Numbered from the stretch's first letter, positions 21,476-34,180 are shown. The stretch is DNA of 64,000 nucleotides from Rhododendron vialii (GCF_030253575.1 NC_080561.1:2546001-2610000), one strand, 5' to 3'. Program-made: numbers and translations. The notes: generated by a model from the letters alone, not told the origin.

Positions 21476-24400
21476 ATGACCAATCGATTGGGTCATACAC
21501 TGCAGCAGAGGATACCCGTTTTGGCTGGTGTATTTGCGTGCCCTTTTCCCTCAAAATTTTTAGTCACTTGCGCAATTGATTTTGCCCCTCAACTTTCCAG
21601 AACACTGAAGAATCGAACCAGTGGACGTGGGACACCTCGGCGACTGGTTTTGGGCATTGGGGCTGCTCTTTGGGGTCAGTTCATGAGCATGGCTGGTAAT
21701 AGTGGCAGCAAATCTTTCCTTGCTTCGGCTAGGCAAAAGGGTGCCGTTGAACAGGTCAATCTCCATTCTCGGAAACCTTTTCTTTTGTCCACAGTTGAGT
21801 TTCTTGATTTTCTTGCTGTATTTGGTTTCGGGGTTTTATGAGATTATCCTATGGGGGGTTGGTGCTAAATTGGGGAAATGTGTCGGTCAGGAATCAGGAC
21901 CCTTTTCTTTTTTCTTTCAAAACCGGATGTTCAGGCAGCTTGTGCGCACCTTAACTAATTCCGGGCTCCTCAAGTACACGACGGGTCAAACCCTCCAACA
22001 GGAATCGAACATGCAACCTGTTAGAGGACAAGCACTAATTCTCATGGCCACTTGGCCAAACCCCTTGGGATTAATCAGGACCCTTTTCTTTTGCCCTCAC
22101 TAATGTTTCTTGATTTTCTGGTAAATTTCGTTTCTGGGTTTTGTTAAAATTTTAAATTTGATGGTGGGTTGGTTCTAAATTGGGAAGATGATGTGATCAG
22201 GATATTGGATATGACACAAATGTTGTTCGAATGCTGTTGATTGATGCTTTAAACTTCTCTTCCTGTGGGAACCAAATGTGAAATTTTAATCAAGTTTTGA
22301 TTGCTTAAATACAAATAGTTATCAAATTGGTGAATGGAATCACTAGACCTTTGAGGGTACAACTCCTTCTTGATGTACTTAAGTATTCAATCAGTATCGT
22401 GCCTCTTGTAGTTCTGATTGAGTTATGCCTTATCCTCCTTTTAAAGGTATTGAAGAATGTGGAATGGCCGGAGCAATTTCCATTCAAGGAAGAGGATTTC
22501 CAACGCTTTGATGAGTACAATCTCTTAAACTATTTCCTTTACTGCATTTGCTCATTTTTGTGGATAAGCTTTCCGCTAAACATGAATAACACTCACACTC
22601 CTCTCCTTTATCAACTATCGGTTTTTGGACTAGTCAAGTGTGGAGCTTGGTTTACTTCAATAAGGTCCAACAATGGTTGAACCTTATCTGCAGAATACAA
22701 TGAGCTTACATTCATCTTAGCTACTGTATATCTATATGGGGTAGACGATTATTAGTTATACATTGCCCCACACAAAAGGAGTCCTGAGTAGTTGAGCTGC
22801 AATACAGGGTTGGCTCCAAACTCCATATAAGTTCCTTTGCCCATGTAACAAAAATATCACAATCCAAATTCCTATTGTTGATGTATTTGGGTGAAAAATG
22901 TAATGACCAATGTTTCAAGGTTCCAACCTATTTAACGTTAATTTCATGGCAATACTAGTAGAACTTGTCATCTTTGGACCTTTTGCTAAAAAATTGAAAT
23001 GTTTCATTTGCATTAGCATGAATATTCTTTCTAAAGTCTTCCTTCTAGATGTGGGAATGTTTTCTTTCTGTTTATCATTTGTAACTCTCACCGACCTTAT
23101 TTTATATGCTAGAATGTCACTTTGAGGAATGGATCATTGCGCAAGCTCTTGTTTATCTAGCAGTTCATTTCATTGTACTCATGTCCTTTTATTCAGCTAA
23201 AAGATAGCAGTTAGGGTGAGTTTAAGCTAAATTTTTCGTCTGCATAAGAACGTCAAAATACCAGTTGTTTACGGTAAAAATACAGAGACATCTAAATGGT
23301 ATTGTTGCTATTTTTTACCCTTCCATTTAGACAATTTAGACAAGAATAGATGTCTTCACAGCGTAGACAAGAAGTAAAAAATACCATTTAGACAATATGG
23401 TGAACTCACCCTAGTCTCTACATTCCATAAGACTTAAACATCACAAATCATTTTTCCAGGTCGCCAGATACGTTATTTTATGAATCCCCACGCTTTGTCA
23501 CACACATTGATGATCCAGCCATTGCTGCTCTTACAAAGTACTATTCAGGGGTTTTCCCTCCTAGTAACACTCCTGGGGTAGCTATCCTTGACATGTGTAG
23601 CAGTTGGGTAAGACAATCGTCCTATTAAAGTCATTCCATTCCATCATTGGTAAATGGTAACTTCTATATTATCATAACCCTATTCTTGTACTTCATCTAG
23701 GTCAGTCATTTCCCTGCAGGATATAAGCAGGATCGAATTGTAGGGATGGGTTTGAATGAAGAGGAGCTCAAGCGGAATCCGGTGAGATCATACTTCTACA
23801 ATTAACTAGTTTTTAATTTGACTAGTCTATGTCCACACATTTAGATGTAAATTCAGTAATTGGAACAGATGGTTACCATTATTGCCAACGTTTGTGATCC
23901 TTTGACAAGGCTTCTCTTTCAGGAATGTACTTTTGTATATACTGTAACCCCTATTTGTTACTAGGTCTTGCCAACCTCTGCCCAACGGGCAGTGGTTATG
24001 TTGAAAGATAGAGCCAAATATTTATCTTTTCTGACGCACCAAAAAAAAAGAAGCCACATATTTAGCATCCTAGTTTTTATTTCACGTCTTTCAAATTGTT
24101 TATGTATGTCTATACTTTTTACACTTTTGTACACGTTTTTCACACTTTCGTACACGTTTCATTTTCACATTGATTAATTGTTGTTATGAAGAACCTCATG
24201 CATCTTCTCTCAATGTGTTTCTAGGTTTTGACCAATTATGTTGTTCAAGACTTGAATATTAACCCTAAGCTTCCATTTGAAGATAATTCCTTCGATGTTA
24301 TTACAAATGTGGTATGCCAACCTTTCCCATCTTTGAAGTATACTATGTTCTGCGAAATAAATGTATGCTTTGCGTGCATGTTTTTTTAGTCTACTCGAAA

Positions 24401-27400
24401 TATTAATTTGGATACTTGTATATCTAGTTCCAGAGCTCAATGAGTTTTCTCATGGCACTGATGGCAGTTATCCTAGAGAGTAGTCTTTGGTATCAATTGG
24501 GAGTTCATTAAGTTTTTCTTGCATCTGCAGTCCTAGAGAGTGATGACTGAAGAGTAGTCTTTAGCGATTAATCCTACTATTGTCTGTGGTCCTTTGTGCC
24601 TCCTCATTGGAAGGGTAGCAGACGGAAGTGTATCCATTGCTGTGCTCAAGGATAGGACGACGCCTTTTGCCTACTTATTGTTAGTACTTTCTGAAATTGA
24701 CTAACCATGAAGCCCTCGTCTACAGAGTGCTGCAGCAAAAGAGAAAGTGGCAAGACCTTTTTCCGTTTTCTGAATTCTCATGGTAAAGAGAGGGGTAGAT
24801 GGTTTTGGAGAAAGTAGATATGGGTAATGGCAGCATTAGAGGGGTGGGCAACCTTTATGGTCCGGTACTTGACCACTAATATAACATGCCGTTGAACTCC
24901 CTAAAATAATGAAAACAAGATGGTTTTGGAAGCTTCTTTTTCTTTGTTCATTCTCAACTTTTAAATTCCAATACCAGTATGTTGGAGGATCCAGTTTGCA
25001 TTTCACTGTCATTGTCCACCCTCAGCCCTTGCTTCTGTTTGGAATTTGGAAGACGAATGTATCCAAATAGCATTTTAGTATATTAGTAAGGTGAATTTTT
25101 TAACATGCTGTCACATTTGACTCCTTCGTTCTGCAGGTTAGTGTTGACTACCTGACAAAGCCTCTTGATGTTTTCAAGGAGATGCGGCGGATTCTCAAGC
25201 CCGGTGGCCTTGTTATAATGAGGTAATAATTTTTCCAGTTGCAATTAAATTTGAAAAGTATAAGAGGCTGAAAATTTTAACATAAGTTCCGTGAACTGGT
25301 AGGCCATATTTGGATATCGGATTGTGAAGGGATTTGGGCAAGGGAAACAGAGCTTGAAACTAGAGGAACATCCCCTACCTTTTCTTTTCTTGTCTTTAAT
25401 CCCACCACAAATCAAAGGTTCAAACACGAGATTGTATGCTTTGGGACCCCCAAATGAAACATTGAAGAATCTCACATGATTTACTGCCCAACCACTTCCA
25501 CTTCTTTGTCAGTGGTATTCTTTTCTTTTGTCATGGATGAATATCAAATCCAAAATCTTGCCAAAGTTATGGTGATAAATTATGTTACATGGACTCTGGT
25601 TGTTAGCATCACCTACGTGCACCATCTCAGTGTCGGATTCATCAAATTCCATCTCAAGGACATGGGTCAAGCAGAGTATTCATGTTTCTTAGTACATTAT
25701 TTTATCGTGTTGGATAAATGGTGCTTAGAAGGTGGTTTGGGTCATTTATGGATAATTTCTGGGTTCTATTCATAGTTCATGGTAAATTGAAATTCACAAG
25801 ATATGCTTGCCATGTGAACATCCAACTAAACATATCTGCCATGGATCCCCTTTCCTTATCTGGGCACTTGATATATTTTTAAGAGCCCACATAACATAGG
25901 TGAGGAAGGCAAGGAGGAAGGGAATAGGGTGCTCTAAAATGCTTCATGTTGCTTCGTTTATTTCCGTTTCCTTTCCTTGGTTATCCTCTCTAATCCTAGA
26001 CATTCTGTTGATAAACCAGTTTCTCCAACCGTTGCTTCTGGACTAAGGCAATCTCAGTGTGGACATCAACTGGTGATGCTGATCATGCTATGATTGTTGG
26101 GTCATACTTCCATTATGCAGGAGGTTTTGAACCTCCTCAGGTACCAAATCTCAAATTTTGGTTTTGGCAGCAAATTTTCTTTAGCGAAGCTTTATTGTTT
26201 TTCCTTTGGCAACTATTGGTTCATTAAGTTGTGGTGATTTTTTTGATGATGTAAGCAAGAGAAGTTTAAGGACATTGGCACAGGGCATACATGGGCCTTG
26301 GTTCAGGTTGACTAAGGGGTGGGTGGATTTAGGGTATTTCGCTGGCTCTGTTCTTGTTCTCATCTTCACCTTTTCTTTTTCCGTAGTAAGATTTCCATCA
26401 GTAGCGAAAGCATCACAATGCCCATACCTCTATGGTCGGAAGTCAGAATATTAGAAATCAAATTGCTTGAGGATATGCAACTGAATTAGAATTTGGAAAG
26501 CATCATGAATTCATGATACAATGGGCAAAGTTAAAAGAAATTTTGGCAATGGCATGAAGCATTGCTGCTGATATATACACTACCAATCATTGCACATTGT
26601 GAAGAAGTAGCTTAGTATATACTGAATGCTAGGGACTAAGCATTCCCTTCCAAAATGGATGTTGAAGAATCCATTTTCTTGTGGTCTAGCATTCCCTTCC
26701 CAAATGGATGTTGAAGAATCCATTTTCTTGTGGTCTAGTCTTGGCTTTCGCTTGGTTTCATTGTTTCATTGAATTAGTGACTGCAACAAGTGTAAGTTTT
26801 AGTTGTAACCATAATTAATGTTATTTGGAGCAGAGTCTCGCATGGGTCCTTTGTTACCAACTTACCATAGAGCATGTAAGCGTGAGGGAGAGCGTGAAGC
26901 GAAGCCCAACATCCAGGGACAGAGCTGCAATTTGCGTTTCTATGAATCATGAAATCTGAGATTTTTGGATGTCTATAGAAAAACATCAGACCGTAGATTG
27001 TGTTTCCAATTTGATAATCAAGGGAATATTTAACCATACATGCTACAAAAAAGAAAGCACTCTCGCAGAACCAAAGAACGAGGCTGCACTATTGCAGCAG
27101 AGGATATTGACAGGCTTAGGGCCTGATGCAGTGAGGCAAAAGACATTTAGTGCTTGGTGTTGGGACGATTTTCTTGTTCTAATGTTGTTAAAATAATACA
27201 TTTTACCTCCCAATTTTATGCTGCTAAGGTGAGTTTCGGTTGTCACTGGGTCAGTTGATGACTCCTGGCCTTGCTCGCAGTGGTTCAGAAGTAGTAATGG
27301 ATAATTGATAAGCGATTTGGCACTCTTATGGTCTCACCTCAGTAGTTAGCTTCTGGGGTTGAGTTCTACTCATGACCTTATATCAATAGGATCTGCCAGT

Positions 27401-27794
27401 GATTCCAATACAGCAAAAAAAGACGTCTTCTTGGCCCAAATAACCTTGTTAACTTTTAGAGTACTGCCAACCTTGTTCCCAAGTGCATAATTCCTGGAGA
27501 AGTTGGAGGTAAGCCCCTCATTTTTGTCTGGGGATAATGATTTCTGTTTCTCGAATCATTCTGAAAATGTCTATGGCTCAGCATATGCTCGACATCTATT
27601 TTTCTTTTTGTCCCCCTCCTATCACCTAACGGCTAACACCATTTCCGTCGCACTCTTCATGACCAAATCATACGGTAGGCTGATTAAACCATGTTTTTTA
27701 TTTTTTTATTCTGCAGGCTGTGGATATATCCCCCAACCCTGGACGTTCAGATCCAATGTACATTGTGTACTCTAGAAAGTTGGCTACAGCCTGA
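21476..27794 (+). CDS. Plastid-type SAM-dependent methyltransferase-fold protein
   Basis: Eight exons with consistent phases give 315 aa: 21476-21754, 22447-22514, 23460-23607, 23701-23781, 24225-24311, 25137-25222, 26020-26140, 27717-27794. The first ATG of the open frame is at 21476. The basic, acid-poor N-terminus and the LVLGIGAALWGQFMSMAG segment suggest a plastid presequence with a hydrophobic stretch. The Rossmann part includes GVAILDMCSSWVSHFPAGYK, IVGMGLNEEELKRNP, LPFEDNSFDVITNVVSVDYL and FKEMRRILKPGGLVIMSFSN, as in the Methyltransf_11 family. The glycine-rich SAM motif I (usually DxGxGxG) is here DMCSSW (residues 160-165), so SAM binding is uncertain. The whole protein resembles a conserved plant family of unknown substrate. 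The first intron carries a SINE and another intron a MITE. Confidence 0.88.
21912..22072 (-). mobile_element. tRNA-derived SINE with 20-bp target-site duplication
   Basis: Read on the minus strand it has a pol III A box (TGGCCAAGTGG, 22058-22048) and a B box (GTTCGATTCCT, 22010-22000). It is flanked by the exact repeat AATCAGGACCCTTTTCTTTT at 21892-21911 and 22073-22092. It lies in intron 1 of the methyltransferase-fold gene, antisense to it. Confidence 0.88.
23213..23413. mobile_element. Small MITE
   Basis: About 200 bp bounded by TAGGGTGAGTTTA and its inverted partner GAACTCACCCTA, with further inverted similarity inside (ATACCATTTAGACAA near the right end against CTAAATGGTAT near the left). 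It lies in intron 2 of the methyltransferase-fold gene. No clear target-site duplication. Confidence 0.6.
26641..26738. repeat. 49-bp tandem dimer
   Basis: CATTCCCTTCC...GTGGTCTAG is repeated once with one mismatch (26641-26689 and 26690-26738). It lies in the last intron of the methyltransferase-fold gene. Confidence 0.85.
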
Positions 27795-28793
27795 AGCACA
27801 AAACGTAGCCCTCCATATTTTTCAGAGCAGTGGATACTTCTTGTCATAAATGGTTAAACTTGGCTTTCAACTACTCCGGTTTTGTAATTTCTAAGCACTG
27901 GAAAATTTACTGCACCTTCGAACTGTATCAACAATAGTTATCCCAGCTCGGGGCAGTTGATCAAGATTATGTTATTCGATATGTATCTTCGGGAGTAGGG
28001 AACTCGACACCCGTTGTTGCTTACCAATGCAGTAAGTTGTGAATGATTCATGCTTTCTTCGATTGGTTTCATTGTTGCTGGGAAGTCAATGTAGATTACC
28101 TTAGCATTTGTTTGGTTGGATGCATCATGGGTTGTGTCAAGTACAAGAATCTTCACAGATTATCTTCTTGTGGAAATTAGAAGAACGCCGGGCCAAAAAC
28201 AATCATTCTACAACCATAACACTTAGTGGTTTTAGAATTTTCCGCCCAACAAAGAGCAGATATAGGTACTAATCAGTGAGACAATACATGTACGCTTAGA
28301 GCGGATCCAAGGAAGGCGTAGGGGGTTGACATGTTCCTTTTCAATTTTTCTACTATTGCATTTTTTTATCCCCATACACTTGTATAATCTTTCATTTATC
28401 TCCCCAAAAATTATACTTGTGCTTAGTTAAACATTTCCGAACTATCAACTCTCATAAGCTCACAAGCAATAAAAGTAACCCCTAAATTGATTTGCTTCAT
28501 CATTTTGGGTAAGAAATCAGTTTCAAAACATATGAAATAGGATTGAAAACAACATTAGAATTGATTGTAAAAACTTTCAAAACATACTTATATGTGTGTG
28601 TGTGAGAGAGAGAGAAAGAGAGTGATGATGTCCCTACTTCTTAGTAACTTTTTATTCTTTTTCTGCGATGGGGACTCTTTCTGTGATTATTCTTTTTCAT
28701 GAAAGTGATGGTGTCCCTACTTCTTAGTAAATTTATTTGTCACGGTGTTTCGGTTATTTTTTTCCAATTTTTACTATGTTTGGGTATACTCTT
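27795..28793. other. 3' flank of the methyltransferase gene; no other gene
   Basis: Presumed 3' UTR followed by AT-rich spacer with a short TG/GA microsatellite at about 28592-28622. Nothing else recognised. Confidence 0.5.
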
Positions 28794-29082
28794 TTTTTTA
28801 ATTTTTTTGATAGGCAACAAAAAATTACTATTAAAAACTCGACAAGGAGCATATCAAAGACGGGGAAAGGGGGGAGGAGATTCCAACCAAAAGATGGAAG
28901 AAAAAAGAGGCTAAGCCCGAAACACCTATATGGGACTACACCCACAAAGACAGAGCTGACAAAAAAACACCAAAACAGAGGGGCCTATCCTCAAAACAGC
29001 CACAACAATCCAAGCAAACCCCGAGGACTCCAAAAAAACAGCACATCAAAACCACCCAAACAAGACAAACACCCACACCTGG
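28794..29082 (-). mobile_element. 5'-truncated LINE 3' tail with 18-bp target-site duplication
   Basis: The + strand begins with a T-rich run (the element's poly-A read in reverse) and then shows a LINE 3'-UTR-like sequence; on the minus strand it ends GTTGCCTATCAAAAAAATT. ATGTTTGGGTATACTCTT occurs at 28776-28793 and at 29083-29100, exactly bordering the insert. The proline- and lysine-rich ORF across it on the + strand is a shadow. Confidence 0.85.
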
Positions 29083-29100
29083 ATGTTTGGGTATACTCTT

Positions 29101-30418
29101 CACATCATATCGTTGAACTCGAGAGAAATCGAAAAATTATAAAAATAAAGTTCAAATTAACTTGACAAAAAATCATTAAAGATGACTAAAAAGATACTGA
29201 AAGATAATAATATGTGTGTCTTGTACTAAAAATCTAATAAGAGTTATGAGAAAATAAGCAAAAAGATCGTGCCAAAAAATCACTATAAGTAAGGCCAGAG
29301 AGGAGACACGGGGCCGGGCCTGCTGTGCAAGCCATACTAGCCTTGTTCCGAGCTCAAAAACGTGATCCGAATATTTACTTTGTAGAGTTCAACGCGTTTA
29401 ACAGCTTAGTAAATTAACAAACCAAACTATTCTGCTGTGTACTTTTTGTATCCCATTTGCTATTCATTTACTGCATAAAAACGTGGTTTGCCTACTAAGT
29501 TGCATGTGTCTGATCCACTTGATCTTTTTTGGAGCTGTTAACCACGTTGAGCATGAACAGTTCGGATCATGTTTTTGAACTCCAGACGACGCCGATAAGA
29601 TCTACACAGCTGTCTGATGTGCCCCAGAAGGGTTCCTCCTCCACCAAAGAGTTAGTTTCACTGACAAACTACAAGTGGATGGATTTCAATGGAATATCCT
29701 GGAAGGTTATACTTTTCAACTCTCTATGCCCTGGGAAAATAACAAGGCCAAGCTTTGTCTTTCCTTTTTTTTGGTGATCTAACAGTAACATTATCTTTAA
29801 GCCCCGTTCCGTTAAGATTCTTATTTTTTAAGTGCACTTACTTCTTATTTTACGAGACAGATCATTCTCTCACAATACATCAATTCTCACACCCTTAGTC
29901 TTCCCCTTTTCGTGCGTCAACTTCTACGCTTCTATATAGTATATCTAAACTCATTCCTTACGCAATCCTCTTACCTACTCTATTCCCACAAATTGCAGTA
30001 ATTGCATCTGGTTGATAGAAAAAAAATATGCGCACACTTATCATACGCATTGTTAGTATATCGTGAGACTCGATCGTTTTTGGAAGAGAGGAGTGTGTTC
30101 GTATTTGTAGTTTGTAAGTGTGAGCGTAGAATGACGAATACTTGACGAATGTTATCTACTATTCATTTTTGGAAGAGGAGTGTGTACATATCTGCAACTG
30201 GGTAGCGTACGTGCACCTAGAATACCTGATGAATACCATCTTTCCTCCATGTTGTGGGATTGGCTGTTTAAAAAACTATGCGCCCACTTATTTGTAATTT
30301 TGTGCCACACTGATTTGGAATCGCATTGGGCATAACCACCACTTGCATTGGTCGGCCGTTGTTTTGGGCTGTGGCGTGTGGTGCCTCCGTGGCTGTGTTT
30401 TGGTTAGGGTTACGGTTA
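29101..30418. other. Intergenic; no gene supported
   Basis: AT-rich sequence. The ORF at 29529-29777 shows no known motif. Around 30050-30200 the phrase GGAAGAGGAGTGTGT and nearby words occur twice, suggesting a decayed transposon. Confidence 0.5.
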
Positions 30419-30550
30419 GGGAAAATGACGGCACAAGACGTGTTTTGATAATTAATATTCGTAAAAGACAAATTAAGAACATTTGTTAATGTTGAAAATG
30501 TCTTTGGCGAATATTAATTATAAAAACACGTCATGAGCCATCATTTTCTC
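30419..30550. mobile_element. Small foldback MITE
   Basis: Arms of about 65 bp: GAAAATGACGGCACAAGACG on the left pairs with CGTCATGAGCCATCATTTTC on the right, and TAATTAATATTCG pairs with CGAATATTAATTATA. Right of it a 33-bp word ending TTGTATTGTTCAGG is repeated twice (about 30531-30600). Confidence 0.7.
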
Positions 30551-30599
30551 TAATTGTATTGTTCAGGAGCCATCATTTTCTCTAATTGTATTGTTCAGG

Positions 30600-30789
30600 G
30601 TTTTTAGACTCATTTAAGGTGATTGGGCTTGGGCCTTTAGGTGGGCTTCATCCCATTTGGGTGTTCAAAATTGGCTTCTTGCCAATTTAAGTATTGAGTC
30701 TCGGATTGGGGTGATTGTTCATTTTCTTACTCCTAATGTCTGTAACAATTTCAAAAATAATGAAAATTTTTTGATGTTCAAAAAAAAAT
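30600..30789 (+). mobile_element. Possible LINE 3' end
   Basis: The sequence ends AATAATGAAAATTTTTTGAT and then GTTCAAAAAAAAA, a pattern typical of plant LINE tails, and carries GGGCTTGGGCCTTT upstream. No coding remnant or clear target-site duplication. Confidence 0.4.
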
Positions 30790-30925
30790 GAAGGAAAATG
30801 TGCTCTTAGTGACGGTACCATTATGTCTAATTTAACATTTAAAAAAAAAACATATATATGTTAAAAATTAGTACTCCATTATTATAGTACGTTTCAAAAA
30901 ACCATATATTTTAAAACGAAAATTC

Positions 30926-31106
30926 TAACTCCACACTCATTTACACGCTCCCACTCACAATAGAGGTGAAGCCCGCACACACTCAGTGTGTAGTGTGTGC
31001 GAACTCCACCCCTATTGTGAGTGCCTGAGTGGAGGTGTGTAAATGTGTAGTGCGTGCGGACTTCACCCCTATTGCGAGCGGAGGTGCGTAAATGGGCGTG
31101 GAGTTA
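30926..31106. mobile_element. Foldback element with GTGTGCGGACTTCACCCC-type arms
   Basis: Left TAACTCCACACTCATTTACA pairs with right GTAAATGGGCGTGGAGTTA. Inner CAATAGAGGTGAAGCCCGCAC pairs with two tandem copies of its complement (near 31000 and 31060), so one arm is duplicated. Confidence 0.65.
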
Positions 31107-33526
31107 AAAAATGTGGTCTGCTGAAATTGTAAATTGGTGTCGTGTATGCTGGAAATTCTGGAACACGAAAAAGTAATGAGGCACGTTACTGTGTCGCTCT
31201 TTACAAACCGTATTAAAGGCAGATTATTGTCATAAGTACGTGAGTAGTACTGTATTATAGATGGATAGTACTAATGTGTAAAAGAGAAAGCAATTATGCA
31301 TGGGAGCTAGAATACAGATGAAAGGGAAACATGTGTAGTAATAGAGATTGTCTTATTTATGGAGGTACCGTAAACAACGTACGTAAACAGTCTATTTATA
31401 GTACCAATCAATTTCAGTCGTCTATTTGCGTAATTAATGGCTGAAATTCGATTTCAATTATGACCGGTAATAATTAATTTTTCCCTGAAATTTTTTCAAT
31501 AACATCTTGACCGTCCAAAATACTTTTGGGGGTCACGATTGAGTGGTGTAAACACTTGTTTACAGCACTTCCGTTAAGAAGATTTTCTCATAGTAACAAT
31601 GATGCTTTTTTTTTTCAATGAAAATTCTTCATCAACTCTTTCTGCATAAATATCTTGGTTGCGCCCTTAGGAGGTGTTTCTAGTAACAAAAAACACTAAA
31701 AATTTAATGAATTTTACTATCTCCTTTTCACTAATAAGTTTTTTTGAACATTTTATCTTCTCGTTTTCACTAACAAAAAAGTTAACAAAAAAATTTTTTT
31801 TTTGCTGTAATAACTATACTCACAAACTCATTAACAACTTATTCACTACCGGAAACACCTAATAACTTCTCAATCACAAATAAAAATTTATAAATTTTTC
31901 ACTATCGGAAACACCCCCTTAGTCGATACATGTGATATGGTTTGTTGACAAGTTTGCTCCTCACATAATTTATAAGGTTAGGCTGCAGGAAAGTAATTTC
32001 TTTCGACTTTTCTAATCTCGACGTGGATGGCTTGCCTTTTAACCGGACGAGAGAAGAGATTACTAAAACTGCATGTAAGCTGATCCGAACACCTTAACCG
32101 TGGAACAAAGAAAGCATCCTAGGGCTAGTTGGTTGGGTACCCAAAGAATAAAACATGTGCGCAAAAAACCAATTATTTGTGGGGTTTGATTGAGGGAAAA
32201 AAACAAATAATTTGACTCCACATTGATGATTACAGGTACTTAAATAAGGCAGGCAGGCCTGGTGGTTCAAATGTCACTGCTTGCCAAACTTGATCCTTAA
32301 ATGTGGCAGACACGTCATTTTTTGTTCAATCCATGCCATCTGCAGGGGGAGATTTTGTCCTACTCCACACTTTTATGTTTTTCATATCGGAAAATCTTTA
32401 TTTACGGAAGTTCCGTAAATAAAGTTTTCAAAGAGGCCAATTTCGACTGTCTAAAAATATTTTGAACGATCCAGATTAAAGACAAATTATTAAAGGTGAT
32501 AGATATTTATTACTGATCGAAGATTAAAAACATATCTGAACCATTGATTGCCGAAATGGACATGTGAAATTGCGCATTTTCTGTGGATAGCTTATTCACG
32601 GCCCATACATGGTTAAGTTTCTCTTTTTTCATTTTATCTGCAAATTTCTTTTGTTATGTTGTGTTTTTTTGGTCCTATTTCATTAGGGAAATCCCATAAA
32701 TAATTAGCGAACAGGATTATGGGCAAAATAGTGATGTACAATGCTGTGAATTTTATATGTTTTGCATTTGTGACTTGCATGTTCGTGGGTTTATAGACTA
32801 GGATCCAATTCTGCTAATATTCTTATTTTTTAAGTATTTAATTTTCGCTTTACGATTACGAGACATGTCATTCTGTCATAATATATTACATTTATGCTAT
32901 ATCTGTCTTTTTCATGGGTTTATAGACTCTTTAGTTGGTGAGAAAATACAAGAAATGGTAAGAATAGAAAAGAAAAGAAAAAATATACATTCTTTTACTT
33001 GTTCGAATCACTTAAATAAATGAGAAATGGTAAAAAAAAAATGATGAAACAAAACAATTGGATTTTATTGGTGTATTTTTTCCTCATCAAATCCCATCAC
33101 TCTTAGGGACACTGGTAATTAGAATCACAAGAGTTTTTTCTTTTCGCTACGTTTCTCTCAATTCAAATAGCCCGTTACTCTAAAGTTGCGAAATGAAATC
33201 TCTATCGCCTTTTTAAGTCCGGTCTGTCTTGTTATAAGATCATTTCTATATTGTTCGTCACCTTCGAATATTCACATATCAACCAATGGCAGCATGGGTG
33301 TCAATTAATTGACAAAACTTCCCCCCTTTTTATTCATTTTTTTTCATAAATTTATATCTTTTTTAACCAACCAGAAGTTCATAACTCCTCTGAACAAGTT
33401 AGTAGTACTATTTTCCTTAAGATTTCCAAAATTTAATGGAGTATAAAGACGGTGCCATAGAGGTGGGCCGTAAACAGTGCAATGATTATTATCCTGAATC
33501 TTTGCTTCAAGATAGCTTGGGGAGAA
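31107..33526. other. AT-rich intergenic stretch; one perfect hairpin at 32396-32425
   Basis: No gene recognised. CTTTATTTACGGAA is followed directly by its exact inverse GTTCCGTAAATAAAG near 32397-32425; similar TTTACGGAAC-like words near 31365-31400 and 31560 suggest ends of a decayed MITE family. Confidence 0.5.
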
Positions 33527-33923
33527 GGGGTTTTTTTTTCCCAAAGTAAGAGGTGTCCATGCCATCTCATGCGTATATTGATTATTCCCTTCTCCATTCC
33601 GATCAAAGTCAAGTCATTCATATCGGAACTAGGGGATTCACAAGAGATTTTCTCTCTTGCAACCTTGTCCCAAGAAAATTTTAAATTTTGAATTCAAAAT
33701 GTCTGAATTTACGACTTATCCCCGCTACACCTTTGGGTTTTTTTTCCCAAGGTAAAGAGGTAGCCATGCTATCTTATGCGCATATCGATTATTTTCCTCT
33801 CCATTTTCGAACAAAATTAGGTCATCCATGCGGGAACTAGGAGATTCACAAGAGATTCTTCTCTCGTGCCTAGTCCCAAGAAATTTTTAAATTTTGAATT
33901 CAAAATGTCTGAATTTACAACTC
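33527..33923. repeat. About 190-bp direct duplication
   Basis: 33527-33718 and 33734-33923 match throughout: a T-run, CCCAARGTAARGAGGT, GGAACTAGG, ATTCACAAGAGATT, and a shared end TTTTGAATTCAAAATGTCTG. Divergence of several percent. Confidence 0.8.
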
Positions 33924-33932
33924 ATTTTTCAG

Positions 33933-34146
33933 TGCCGAGCGGGTACCACGTGGTGCTTGCTCAACACATCCGGGTCATCCATTTCGATTTTGAACAGCTC
34001 GGATTTGGAGAGAGAAAAAGAGGAGAGAGAGTGGTGATGAGAGCAGAGAGAGTGTTTCAATCTGGGCCGTCCAACACACTTTTGAACGGCCCAGATGTGG
34101 TTGCTCGGCACCACGTCGGCCAGGTGACATGGTACCCACCCGACAC
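33933..34146. mobile_element. MITE with GTGCCGAGCGGGTACCACGT-type ends
   Basis: Left GTGCCGAGCGGGTACCACGT is roughly inverted at the right end (ACATGGTACCCACCCGACAC). Internal GGGCCGTCCAACACAC and AACGGCCCAGATGTG resemble a family seen again at 36440-36605. No coding capacity. Confidence 0.6.
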
Positions 34147-34180
34147 CCAAAAATTTCTCCATCCCTGCTATCCCCTCGGG

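Noticed and set aside
28737..29165. 142-aa + strand ORF rich in Lys, Pro and Thr
   Set aside because: It crosses an antisense LINE 3' tail with readable target-site duplication; no domain.
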